Positions 16,243-24,177 of a DNA stretch of 27,665 nucleotides are shown here, piece after piece. The stretch covers positions 1 to 27,665 of the forward strand of contig JBDUDR010000021.1 in NCBI GenBank assembly GCA_040002845.1. The letters run 5' to 3'. Within the stretch, counting starts at the first letter, position 1. Each line of letters opens with the position of its first letter. Both the position numbers and the translations under genes were made by a program. The stretch is from JBDUDR01 sp040002845 (lineage in GTDB: Bacteria; Actinomycetota; Actinomycetes; Propionibacteriales; Nocardioidaceae). The notes beneath the pieces were generated by a model, which saw only the letters and a list, made by a program, of their open reading frames with translations, was not told the origin of the DNA and made no database searches.

Positions 16243-17318
16243 ACGAACTCCGGCTGTGCCGCAGCACCGTGGTCGTTCCAGATGGGCTGCGGCGGCGGGA
16301 TGGCACCGATGATGCGGTCCACCACCATCCGGGGATCGATCTCGTCAGCGATGGCGTCGAAGGTGAGGAACAGGCGATGGGACATCACGTCGCGGGCGAC
16401 CGCCTGCACGTCCTTCGGCATCACATAGTCGCGCCCGCGGATCAGCGCGACAGCCCGTGCCGCCGCGGCCATCCCGAGCGTCGCGCGCGGGCTGGCCCCG
16501 ATCTCGATCACCCTCGTCAGCTCGGGGAGCTGGAACTCCACAGGGGACCTCGTGGCCAGCACCAGCCGGACGATGTATTCCGCCACCAGGTCATGGAGGA
16601 ACACGTGGTCCGCCGACCGCTGCAAGGCTCGGATCTGCTCGGGCTCGAGGATCGGTCGTGCCGTCGGCGGGTCGACGCTCATCCGGCGCAGGATCTCGAA
16701 CTCCTCATTGCCGCGAGGGAAGTCGACATCGACCTTGAAGAGGAACCGGTCCCGTTGCGCCTCCGGCAACGGGTATACGCCTTCGGACTCGATGGGGTTC
16801 TGGGTCGCAATGACGATGTACGGCTCCGGCAGCCGGAACGTCTGCCCGCCGATCGAGACCTGCTGCTCGGCCATCAGCTCGAGCATGGCGGACTGCACCT
16901 TGGCAGGCGCCCGGTTGACCTCGTCGGCGAGCACGAAGTTGACGAAGACCGGACCGACCTCGACATCGAAACCTTCCTTGCTCGGCCGGTAGATCCGGGT
17001 GCCGACGATGTCGGAGGGAACCAGGTCCGGGGTGAACTGAATCCGGGCGAAGCTGCCCCCCACGACGGTCGCGAACGTGCGCACGGCAAGCGTCTTCGCG
17101 ATGCCAGGCACCCCCTCGAGCAAGCAGTGACCGCGCGCGATCAACGCCACCATCAGCTGCTCGACCATGTGCTCCTGTCCCACGATGACGCGCTTGACCT
17201 CATCGAGTGCCTTCTCGACCAGTTGGGCGTCAACACCGAGCTGGGCGCCAGGGTCGGCTGGATCGATACCGGGTGCGGCTGCAACGTCGCCGTTGCGTGG
17301 AGGCACCGGAGAGGTCAT
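16239..17318 (-). CDS. MoxR-family AAA+ ATPase
   Basis: A 359-residue ATPase. Walker A is GVPGIAKT (69-76), Walker B LADEVNR (130-136), and sensor 1 is ATQNP (171-175), with the family motif EGVYPLPEAQRDRF (179-192). The C-terminal lid follows. I chose ATG 17318 because AAGGG lies 8 bases upstream and the protein then has a normal MoxR length; the open frame continues upstream into the opposite-strand gene and is not MoxR-like there. First gene of the MoxR-DUF58-VWA operon, divergent from the pseudokinase-like membrane protein with 97 bp between starts. MoxR proteins are thought to be chaperone-like and to act on VWA substrates. Confidence 0.94.
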   Translation of the reverse strand: MTSPVPPRNGDVAAAPGIDPADPGAQLGVDAQLVEKALDEVKRVIVGQEHMVEQLMVALIARGHCLLEGVPGIAKTLAVRTFATVVGGSFARIQFTPDLVPSDIVGTRIYRPSKEGFDVEVGPVFVNFVLADEVNRAPAKVQSAMLELMAEQQVSIGGQTFRLPEPYIVIATQNPIESEGVYPLPEAQRDRFLFKVDVDFPRGNEEFEILRRMSVDPPTARPILEPEQIRALQRSADHVFLHDLVAEYIVRLVLATRSPVEFQLPELTRVIEIGASPRATLGMAAAARAVALIRGRDYVMPKDVQAVARDVMSHRLFLTFDAIADEIDPRMVVDRIIGAIPPPQPIWNDHGAAAQPEFV

Positions 17319-17415
17319 GCGGTCATCCCTTCGGGACAGGTCGCGTCGTACGCTCAGGGTGTCCATTTCAGCAGACGCGCGAAGCCGTGGCCGCATTTGG
17401 TGGCTGAGGAGGCAG

Positions 17416-18141
17416 ATGTCGACCACCGACGATGTCGCGTCGGCACATCCGCTGCTGCCAGAGGACCCACCTCGGATCGGCCAGTTCCTGCTGCGGGAAC
17501 GGCTCGTCACCGACGATGCGGCAGTGGTCTTCCGCGGGGTGGCGAACGGTGAGCAGGCGGCTGTCGTACTCCTGACGGCCGGTGCGGACGGCGACCCGGC
17601 AGCCCGCGGTCGCTTCCGGCGGGCGGTTGACGAGCTCATGGCGAGCTCGCCCGAGTCTGTCGCCGCCTCCGACTTCGACCCCGAGGTCGCTCCCTGGATC
17701 GCGATCCCGCTGGTCGGAGGCCGCTCCCCCGACGTCGTCCACGATCTGCTCAACACGGTGACGATGCGGCCGCCCGGACCATCCGCACCGCCTCGTGGGC
17801 CAGACTTCGTGCCGCACTGGCACCCGCGGCGTACGCCGGGACGGTGGCGGCTGTGGCCACTGCCGTGGCCGGCGGCTGGGGAGGCGGCTTCGCGAGCGGC
17901 GCTGCTGTGGGCTCTTGCGCTGGTCATGGTGCTTGCTACGCTCGCGGTCTTGATAGCGATCTGGCTGTTCCGTCATCAGCCGCCGTCACAAGTCCCGCTG
18001 CCGCAGAACAGTCCCCTACCCAACTCGCCTACCCCGAGTCAACCGACGAGCCCCTCGAACACCGGTCCGACCCATCCCTCGAACAGCCCGACCCCCAGCT
18101 TCACCAACTCCGGAGGCAGCCCCACCAACCCCCCGGTCTGA
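17416..18141 (+). CDS. Single-pass membrane protein with degenerate kinase N-lobe-like domain
   Basis: A 241-residue protein not assigned to a named family. Residues 20-103 read like the N-lobe of an actinobacterial Ser/Thr kinase: IGQFLLRERLVTDDAAVVFR for the glycine-loop strands, RGRFRRAVDEL for helix C, and VAPWIAIPLVGG for the hinge strands. The glycine loop has lost its glycines (VTDDAA), and the position of the ATP-binding lysine is Val51. The C-lobe is absent. Residues 161-185 are a membrane segment and 190-241 a Pro/Ser/Thr/Asn-rich tail, probably extracellular. ATG 17416 has GAGGAGG just upstream. Being divergent from moxR, it may be an adaptor of the MoxR complex. The kinase relation is by eye and needs a profile search. 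Confidence 0.7.
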   Translation: MSTTDDVASAHPLLPEDPPRIGQFLLRERLVTDDAAVVFRGVANGEQAAVVLLTAGADGDPAARGRFRRAVDELMASSPESVAASDFDPEVAPWIAIPLVGGRSPDVVHDLLNTVTMRPPGPSAPPRGPDFVPHWHPRRTPGRWRLWPLPWPAAGEAASRAALLWALALVMVLATLAVLIAIWLFRHQPPSQVPLPQNSPLPNSPTPSQPTSPSNTGPTHPSNSPTPSFTNSGGSPTNPPV

Positions 18142-18142
18142 C

Positions 18143-18202
18143 CCGCCGCGACGCCGGTTTTTCGGCAGTTTCACCGGCGTGTCGCGGCAGGAATGGCGTT
18201 TC
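18143..18202 (+). repeat. 60-bp hairpin-forming 3' element, copy B
   Basis: Begins 1 nt after the stop codon of the pseudokinase-like gene. GCCGCGAC (18145-18152) pairs with GTCGCGGC (18181-18188), continued inward by GCCGG (18153-18157) with CCGGC (18174-18178), with a 2-nt bulge and a 16-nt loop containing five T. It aligns along its length with copy A at 5825-5883, in the same orientation relative to the gene that ends before it. A transcript 3'-end role is likely, but there is no U-tract after the stem. The rest of the 158-bp gap to the next gene holds nothing else I recognise. Confidence 0.6.
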
Positions 18203-18299
18203 GCTGAGCGTCAGGTGAATGCCGTAGGTCTCCCGAGCCCGAGCCGGTTTGCTTGAATGGAGCAGCACGCCACCCGTGAGCGACCTGAAGGGAGTCGGC

Positions 18300-18839
18300 G
18301 TGAGAGATCGAGCAGATGCCAGCCAGATCGTCCGGGCCCTGCTTGTCGTACTCGTCCTCGCGGTCGTCGTGGGGGTTGTCATCGCCGTCGTCTCGGTCAC
18401 GTTGCTGAAGTCGTCGGGGATCCTCCCGCAGGCCAACCCTTCGAACGATCACTCCGAGGTCATACCGCAGTCGACGAGTCCGGCGACTCGTACGAACACC
18501 GAGCCGCCGACGACGCACCCGGCTCAGACCCCCACCGGGCCGACCACAACCTCAGTGCCGCACGCTCACCGGACCATCCAGCTCACGGCCAGCCCGACGG
18601 CGGCGGGGACGTACGAACGGATCAACCTGCTGGGTAGCTACCACGGGACCGGCTCGCCGACGCTGCAGGTGCAGCGCTTCGAAGGCGGTCAGTGGGTGGA
18701 CTTTCCCACCACCGCATCGGTGAGTGGCGGACAATTCAGTACGTACATCGAAACGGGGCATACCGGTGTCAACAGGCTCAGGTTGGTCGACCCGAGTACC
18801 GGCGAGTCCTCCAACGTGGTCGAGGTCAACATCTCCTGA
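18300..18839 (+). CDS. Single-pass membrane protein with extracellular beta-sandwich-like domain
   Basis: A 179-residue protein of unknown function. GTG 18300 is chosen because AAGGGAG lies 5 bases upstream; an open frame extends back to 18249 without such support. Residues 9-35 are one membrane segment (LLVVLVLAVVVGVVIAVV), residues about 45-90 a Pro/Thr/Ser-rich linker, and residues 92-179 a beta-rich domain with the look of an Ig-like fold (LTASPTAAGTYERINLLGSY, FEGGQWVDFPTT, NRLRLVDPSTGESSNVVEV). The layout suggests a membrane-anchored surface domain. It follows the pseudokinase-like membrane gene by 158 bp on the same strand and may share its transcript despite the hairpin element between them. 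Confidence 0.7.
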   Translation: MRDRADASQIVRALLVVLVLAVVVGVVIAVVSVTLLKSSGILPQANPSNDHSEVIPQSTSPATRTNTEPPTTHPAQTPTGPTTTSVPHAHRTIQLTASPTAAGTYERINLLGSYHGTGSPTLQVQRFEGGQWVDFPTTASVSGGQFSTYIETGHTGVNRLRLVDPSTGESSNVVEVNIS

Positions 18840-18881
18840 ACGACTGGGCGTCACGGCGCCTACCTCCGTGGACGCAACGCC

Positions 18882-19400
18882 TCACGAGAACCAGACAGCG
18901 ATGATCTTGTCGTCATGGGGATGCAGGGTGGCTCTGCCGTCTGTGTTGCTGGTGACAACCCACAGCCTCCCGCTCGGCGCGATGGCGACGGTTCGGATCC
19001 GGCCGAGCGAGTTGCGCAGCAACGCGGTCCGTCCGGTCACATTCGGCCCGTTCAGCCGTACGCGATAAAGCCGCTCGCCGGTCAGAGCCGCGACCCAAGC
19101 CACCGTCTGATGCCCTGTCGATCGAATCGCGATGCCGCTCGGCCCAGCCTGCTCCGTGTGCCACCCGGCCTTGGGGTCGGTGAACTCGTGTGAGCGACCT
19201 TCGACCATCGGCCAGCCGTAGTTGTGTCCCGGCCGGATGAGGTTCAGCTCGTCGTATGCATGTTCACCGAACTCGGTCGCCCACAGCCGACCTGCGCCGT
19301 CCCAGGCCAGCCCTTCGGCGTTCCGATGCCCATAGCTGTAGACCACCGAACCCTTGGATGGGTTGCCGGGAGCGGGCTTGCCAGGCAGCTGGCGAGACAC
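18882..19400 (-). pseudogene. 5'-truncated PQQ-dependent sugar dehydrogenase remnant
   Basis: The 172-codon frame matches only the C-terminal half of glucose/sorbosone dehydrogenase-like beta-propeller proteins, which are normally about 350-400 residues. Recognisable parts are KPAPGNP, VYSYGHRNAEGLAWD, RLWATEFGEHAYDELNLIRP, NYGWPMVEG, PSGIAI, WVAALTGERLYRV, and the C-terminal LWVVTSNTDGR. Upstream of about residue 8 the sequence stops resembling the family, and a different gene (secreted protein, stop at 19466) lies there. There is no signal peptide, although the family is normally exported. It is most likely a non-functional remnant left by a deletion; expression from GTG 19400 would give half a propeller. 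Confidence 0.75.
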
Positions 19401-19465
19401 CGTGCTGCTGGAACGCCGATCCCGAGTCGTGATGTGATGGCCGGCGCCGGTCGGCCCGGACGATG

Positions 19466-19906
19466 CTACAACGGGGCCACCTGGCCACTGAGGTTGATCT
19501 TGCAGGTCTGACCCGCATGGGCATCGGCCGTCACGACGATCCGCGTGAACCCGTTGGCTCCGGCTTGACGAGATGTCCAGCTGCCCGTGGAGTCAGTGCG
19601 CTGCGTGCCAAATGACACTGAGCCGCTGTCGCCCGAGTAGACCTCGACCTGGAGGTCCCAGACCCGATCTGGTTGACCGCCCGCAAGCGACACCCGCAGA
19701 CGATCTGGCCGATGCGCCTTGGGGTTGTCCGCCAGTCTGACGGCGATGGTGGCATTTCCGCTGCACGGGGCGCTGGCGGTTATCGGGGGACGCTTAACTG
19801 CGGCGGCTTGCGTACTCGAAGGCGCTGCCCCGGCCGGCAGCTGGCTGAGGGCGGCAACACCCAGGGCGGTCAGGCCCGCTGACAATGTCACGAATCGTCT
19901 GTTCAT
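19466..19906 (-). CDS. Small secreted protein of unknown function
   Basis: A 146-residue protein starting at ATG 19906, with GAGGGGAAG just upstream. Residues 1-27 are a Sec signal peptide: MNRR, a hydrophobic stretch LSAGLTALGVAALSQL, and a cleavage site near PAGAA. The mature part is beta-rich (ATIAVRLAD, DRVWDLQVEVYSGDSGSVSF, TRIVVTAD) with two cysteines, Cys48 and Cys135, near its ends that may form a disulfide. I do not recognise the family. It resembles small beta-sandwich exported proteins. The open frame continues upstream to 20113, but that part overlaps kdpE and is not meaningful. Confidence 0.65.
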   Translation of the reverse strand: MNRRFVTLSAGLTALGVAALSQLPAGAAPSSTQAAAVKRPPITASAPCSGNATIAVRLADNPKAHRPDRLRVSLAGGQPDRVWDLQVEVYSGDSGSVSFGTQRTDSTGSWTSRQAGANGFTRIVVTADAHAGQTCKINLSGQVAPL

Positions 19907-19988
19907 CTGCTTCCCCTCGCCGTTGTTTGTGGTCAGACGCAGTGTCGCCCTATGAGGTTCCCGTCCGCCTACGGCGAGCTGCCCCCCC

Positions 19989-20663
19989 TCACGGCGCGAA
20001 GCGGTAGCCCATCCCTGGTTCCGTGAGGAGGTGCTGCGGCTGGGATGGGTTGGGCTCGAGCTTGCGCCGCAGCTGCGCCATGTACACCCGCAGGTAGTTT
20101 GTCTCCGTTGCATAAGAAGGCCCCCACACCTGCTGGAGGAGTTGCTGCTGGCTGAGAAGCTTGCCCGGGTTCCGGACGAGCAGCTCGAGCAGGTGCCACT
20201 CGGTGGGCGTCAGCCGCACCTCGTGTCCATCACGCTCCGCGCGCTTGGCGCTGAGATCGACGGTGAAGCTGGCGGTACGCACGATCGGTGCGTCGTTGGT
20301 CGAGTCAGTTCTTCGAAGGGCGGCCCGAATGCGGGCCAAGAGCTCATCCATGCCGAACGGTTTGGTGACGTAATCGTCGGCACCGGCATCGAGAGCACCC
20401 ACCTTGGCGGCCTGCGCATCCCGAGCGGAGAGCACGATGACCGGTACGTTGTTCCATCCGCGGAGAGCTCTCACCACGTCGACGCCATCCATGTCGGGCA
20501 GACCGAGATCGAGGATGATGAGATCGATCTCTCCGGCTCCGGCGACGACCAGTGCCGACCGGCCATCGGCGACCGGTTTCACCTCGTAACCTCTGGCTCG
20601 CAGGTTGATGGTGAGCGCACGGAGCAGCTGGGGCTCGTCCTCGACGATGAGGATCCGGCTCAT
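19989..20663 (-). CDS. kdpE: KdpE-type response regulator
   Basis: An OmpR/PhoB-type regulator of 224 residues very like E. coli KdpE. The receiver domain (1-118) has acidic Glu8 and Asp9, phospho-acceptor Asp52 in LDLGLPDMDG, and Lys101 in DDYVTKPFG. The winged-helix DNA-binding domain (about 130-224) includes LTPTEWHLLELLVRNPGKLL, QVWGPSYATETNYLRVYM and the end GMGYRFAP. Its ATG overlaps the kdpD stop (ATGA). Normally KdpE drives kdpFABC; here the neighbour is a KimA-type importer, which is a likely target. Confidence 0.93.
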   Translation of the reverse strand: MSRILIVEDEPQLLRALTINLRARGYEVKPVADGRSALVVAGAGEIDLIILDLGLPDMDGVDVVRALRGWNNVPVIVLSARDAQAAKVGALDAGADDYVTKPFGMDELLARIRAALRRTDSTNDAPIVRTASFTVDLSAKRAERDGHEVRLTPTEWHLLELLVRNPGKLLSQQQLLQQVWGPSYATETNYLRVYMAQLRRKLEPNPSQPQHLLTEPGMGYRFAP

Positions 20664-22096
20664 ACAGCACACAGCAGCGTCACCGTCATGGTGAGTCCGC
20701 CACCCGGTGTTTCGGAAGGTGTCAGTTCGCCGCTCATCGCCTCGGTGAAGCCACGGGCGATGGCCAGTCCGAGCCCGACGCCGCCGTCGCTGGAGTGATC
20801 GTCCAACCGCTGGAACGGTGCAAAGATGGCTCCCCACTGCTGCTTCGGCACGCCTGGTCCATGATCAGTGACCCTCAGGCGGACAAACCCATCCTCGATC
20901 GCGTCGGCTTCGACTTGGACGCTCCGGCCAGGCGGGGTGTAGCGACGGGCGTTGCGTACCAGGTTGGCGACGACCCGTTCGAGAAGGCCGGGGTCGGCCA
21001 TGACGGCAGGCAGATTGTCGGGCACGTCAACCTCGATCTGGTCGTCGTGGGTGTCGAGCATGGCCTGCGCCACCACTCCATCGAGGCCCACGGGTTGCAC
21101 GGCGACCGAGAGTGCGCCCGCTTGCAGCCGACTCATCGCCAACAGGTTGGCGATGAGATCGTCCAACCGGTCCGCGGAACCTTCGATGGTGGCCAACAGC
21201 TCGTCCTGCTCTTGCGCCGTCCAGCTCACGTCGCCCTGACGCAGACTCGTGACCGCCGCCTTGACCCCAGCCAACGGCGTACGAAGATCGTGGCTCACCG
21301 CCGCTAACAACGCCGAGCGCAGCCGGTCGATCTCCGCGAGCTGCTGTGCCTGCGCAGCCTTCTCCGCCAGGTCTTGACCCTCCCAGGCCCGCGCAGCGGT
21401 ATCCGCCAACCTGGCGAGCAGCTGCCGATCCTCGGCGAACAGTTGGGGACCTGCTGTCACCAGCCTGAGACTCGGGTTGATATCCACCGAGAGCACGGGA
21501 GTGCCTTCCATCGGTGGGCCTACGATCGCCACCACATCGTCACGGTTGTCTTGTCGTTCCACCAACGCGACCGTGGTCATCCCGAAGAGCTCGCGCACCT
21601 GCCACAGGACCGCCGGCAACGAGGTCTCAGTGACCGGCTCAGCGGTGAAACGCGTGAGCAACTCCACCTCGGCCCGGGTGCGCGCCTCACTGACGCGGCG
21701 CCTTGCAGCGGCGTCCACAGTAACGCTCACCACGAGAGCGACGAAGACGAACACCACCAAGGAGATGACACTGTCGCGCTGCTCGACGACAAACGTGTGG
21801 TACGGAGGTGTGAGAAACCAGTTGGCTAGCAGAAAAGACGCAACCGCCGCCAGCACGGCGGGAAGAGTGCCTCCGGTGACCGCAACGATGACAACGGCCA
21901 GCAGGTAGAGCAGCAGCAGCGTCCCCAAAGACAGGTCGTCGCGGGCAAGGACCAGGACTGCGGTCAACGCTGGAAGACCTACGACGACGAGCACCAGTCC
22001 GACCATCCGGCGCGATGACGAGAGACCTCCCGTCGTTGGCGGTAAAACCGACGCCTTGGTCGATCTGCCAACCACAGCCGGGGCGTCGGGTGTCAT
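20660..22096 (-). CDS. kdpD: Short KdpD-like sensor histidine kinase
   Basis: A 478-residue membrane kinase, about half the length of full KdpD. From ATG 22096 it has four membrane segments (about 33-51, 60-76, 77-95, 109-127; DUF4118), a GAF-like region (about 145-235), a HisKA domain with phospho-accepting His269 in SHDLRTPLAGVK, and an ATPase domain with Asn382 (NLVRNARRYTP), DHGPG and GVGLGLAI. The N-terminal KdpD and universal-stress-like domains of full KdpD are absent. ATG 22096 is preferred to the ATG at 22138 because the latter overlaps kimA by 38 bp without a ribosome binding site, while GTGAGG precedes 22096, only 4 nt after the kimA stop. It pairs with KdpE downstream. Confidence 0.9.
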   Translation of the reverse strand: MTPDAPAVVGRSTKASVLPPTTGGLSSSRRMVGLVLVVVGLPALTAVLVLARDDLSLGTLLLLYLLAVVIVAVTGGTLPAVLAAVASFLLANWFLTPPYHTFVVEQRDSVISLVVFVFVALVVSVTVDAAARRRVSEARTRAEVELLTRFTAEPVTETSLPAVLWQVRELFGMTTVALVERQDNRDDVVAIVGPPMEGTPVLSVDINPSLRLVTAGPQLFAEDRQLLARLADTAARAWEGQDLAEKAAQAQQLAEIDRLRSALLAAVSHDLRTPLAGVKAAVTSLRQGDVSWTAQEQDELLATIEGSADRLDDLIANLLAMSRLQAGALSVAVQPVGLDGVVAQAMLDTHDDQIEVDVPDNLPAVMADPGLLERVVANLVRNARRYTPPGRSVQVEADAIEDGFVRLRVTDHGPGVPKQQWGAIFAPFQRLDDHSSDGGVGLGLAIARGFTEAMSGELTPSETPGGGLTMTVTLLCAV

Positions 22097-22100
22097 GACC

Positions 22101-24074
22101 TCACTTTGACACAGGACTCGGTTCCTGCTGTTGGTCATCCGACGGCAGCTCTGCCGATTCGAGCTGCCACGGCACGTTCGTCACCATGACTCCAGGCTGA
22201 TAGAGCAGCCGTGCCTTCAATCGGAGCGCGGTCTGGTTGTGCAGGAACTGCTGCCACCACCGGCCGACCACGTACTCAGGCAGGAACACACACACCACGT
22301 CCCGCGGGCTGCTCCGGTGGATGTTAGCGATGTATTCAAGGACCGGTCGGGTCACGTCGCGGTAGGGCGAGTCGAGGACGGTCAAAGGCATCGGCATTTC
22401 CCGCGCCAACCACTCGGCCATGAGATGGTCCGTCTCTTCCGGATTGGTGCGAACGGTTACGGCCGTCAACGAGCTGGGACGAGTCGCGCGGGCGAATGAA
22501 AGCGCCCGGAGGGTGGGCGTGTGAAGTTTCGAGACAAGGACGACCGCATGAATGCGGCTCGGGAGCGTGACACCGCTCGCCGGGGGAGTCAGCTCTACAC
22601 CGACCTGGTCGTAGTGCCGATGGACCCTCTTCATCATCCAGAAGACCAACGGCATCGCGATGACGACGATCCAGGCGCCGTGCACGAACTTGGTGACCAA
22701 CACGACGACCAGGACGAGCCCGGTGAATATCGCGCCGAAGCCGTTGATGAGCCTGGCCCGCAACATCGAGTGCCGCGACTGCCGGGCACTGCCGGAACGG
22801 AGGTTCCGAGTCCAATGCTTCACCATGCCAGTCTGGCTGAGGGTAAAGGAGACGAACACGCCGATGATGTAGAGCTGGATCAGCCTCGTCGTGTTTGCGT
22901 CGAACGCCCATATCAGTACGCCTGAGAGAAGAGCCAGGATGACGACGCCGTTGCTGAAGACCAACCGGTCGCCGCGACGGGCGAACTGCCGTGGGAGATA
23001 ACCATCCTCGCCGAGGATCGACGCCAGGATCGGAAAGCCGTTGAACGCGGTATTCGCCGCGAGAACCAGGATGGCAGCGGTGAACGCCTGGACCGCAAAG
23101 AACCCCAGTGAGTGGTAACCGAACACCGAGCCGGCGACCTGTGCGATGACTGTTCGTTGCTGGTAGTCGGCCGGAGCCCCGGTGAGCTGGACCCCAGCGG
23201 CTGCGACGTGCACGTCCGAAGCCAGTGCAAGCGTCGTGATGCCAACGAACATGGCCACGGTGAGTACACCCATGATGAGCAGGGTCCCCGCGGCGTTGGC
23301 GCTCTTTGGCTTCTTGAAGTTGGGCACGCCGTTGCTGACCGCCTCTACCCCGGTCAGCGCGGTACAACCCGAGGCGAAGGCTCGCAGCGCGAGACCCAGC
23401 ACGAGGAGTCCACTGACTTGGCTGGTCGGCACGATGTCGTAAGACGCCGATTCCGCAACCGGGGTGTTTCCAGTCAAGGACTGCACCAGCCCCAACCCGA
23501 GCATCACGAATAGGGACGCCACGAAGCCGTAGGTCGGGATGGCGAACACGGTTCCGGACTCCTTGACGCCTCGCAGGTTCATCAGCATCAGAACGCCTAC
23601 CAGCGCGATGGAGATGAGGACCGCATGCGGTGCCAGCGAGGGCACAGCGGAGACGATGTTGGCTACGCCTGCGGCGACGGAGACCGCGACGGTGAGCACG
23701 TAGTCCACCAGCAGGGCGCTGGCTGCCACGAGAGCGGCGTTCCGACCGAGGTTGGCCCTGCTCACGGCGTACGCGCCGCCGCCGTTGGGGTATGCGTAAC
23801 AGGTCTGACGGTACGAGGCCACCACGACAATCAGCAGGAGTACGACCGTGCCGGCGACCCATGGCGTCAGGTGCAACAGGGCGAGTCCACCCAGGCTGAA
23901 CATGAGCAGAATCTCCTCGGTCGCGTACGCGTTCGAGGACAGTGGGTCGCTGCAGAACACCGGTAGCGCCAGCTTCTTGGGCAGCAGCGTCTCCCCCAGT
24001 CGTTCGCTCCTCAAAGGGCGACCGACCAGGAAGCGTTTGGGGATCGCTGTCAAAGACGTCACAGAACCAGACAA
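22101..24074 (-). CDS. kimA: KimA-type potassium importer (APC superfamily)
   Basis: A 657-residue transporter closely resembling Bacillus KimA (YdaO), a proton-coupled potassium importer. About 12 membrane segments lie in residues 30-475 and a cytoplasmic C-terminal domain follows (about 490-657). Matching segments include FCSDPLSSNAYATEEIL (40-56), SYRQTCYAYPNGGGAY, LLVDYVLTVAVSVAAG, CTALTGVEAVSNGVPNFK, LVLAANTAFNGFPILA and FVSFTLSQTGMVKHW. Asp43 and Tyr50 keep the seven-residue spacing of the Asp and Tyr I recall as important in KimA. The C-terminal part keeps LDSPYRDVTRP and WWQQFLHNQTALRLKARLL. The start is uncertain: TTG 24074 with AGAGGG 9 nt upstream, or GTG 24062. It heads a kimA-kdpD-kdpE operon. 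In Bacillus, KimA is inhibited by c-di-AMP. Confidence 0.88.
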   Translation of the reverse strand: MSGSVTSLTAIPKRFLVGRPLRSERLGETLLPKKLALPVFCSDPLSSNAYATEEILLMFSLGGLALLHLTPWVAGTVVLLLIVVVASYRQTCYAYPNGGGAYAVSRANLGRNAALVAASALLVDYVLTVAVSVAAGVANIVSAVPSLAPHAVLISIALVGVLMLMNLRGVKESGTVFAIPTYGFVASLFVMLGLGLVQSLTGNTPVAESASYDIVPTSQVSGLLVLGLALRAFASGCTALTGVEAVSNGVPNFKKPKSANAAGTLLIMGVLTVAMFVGITTLALASDVHVAAAGVQLTGAPADYQQRTVIAQVAGSVFGYHSLGFFAVQAFTAAILVLAANTAFNGFPILASILGEDGYLPRQFARRGDRLVFSNGVVILALLSGVLIWAFDANTTRLIQLYIIGVFVSFTLSQTGMVKHWTRNLRSGSARQSRHSMLRARLINGFGAIFTGLVLVVVLVTKFVHGAWIVVIAMPLVFWMMKRVHRHYDQVGVELTPPASGVTLPSRIHAVVLVSKLHTPTLRALSFARATRPSSLTAVTVRTNPEETDHLMAEWLAREMPMPLTVLDSPYRDVTRPVLEYIANIHRSSPRDVVCVFLPEYVVGRWWQQFLHNQTALRLKARLLYQPGVMVTNVPWQLESAELPSDDQQQEPSPVSK

Positions 24075-24177
24075 GCCGGGTAACCCTCTGGCTTACCTCG
24101 ATCTTGACGGGTTCCTAACGTGCAAGCCGCGATCCTTAGCGCGTTCTTGACACCCGGAGGGGCGGGGCCGTTCGACC

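Noticed and set aside
6967..17359. Shared 11-mer TACGCTCAGGG upstream of fasR (6967) and in the moxR divergent region (17349) as a common regulatory site
   Set aside because: The rest of the two regions does not align and the distances to the starts differ; the TACGCT part may simply be a -10-like box in each.
22336..23862. 508-codon frame on the minus strand within kimA
   Set aside because: It is an arginine-rich alternate frame of kimA, which is strongly supported by KimA-like motifs.
24075..24177. c-di-AMP (ydaO-type) riboswitch ahead of kimA
   Set aside because: The stretch GAACCCGTCA resembles part of the motif, but the gap to the preceding gene is only about 100 bp and the 5' half of the motif is not visible. 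A covariance-model search would settle it.
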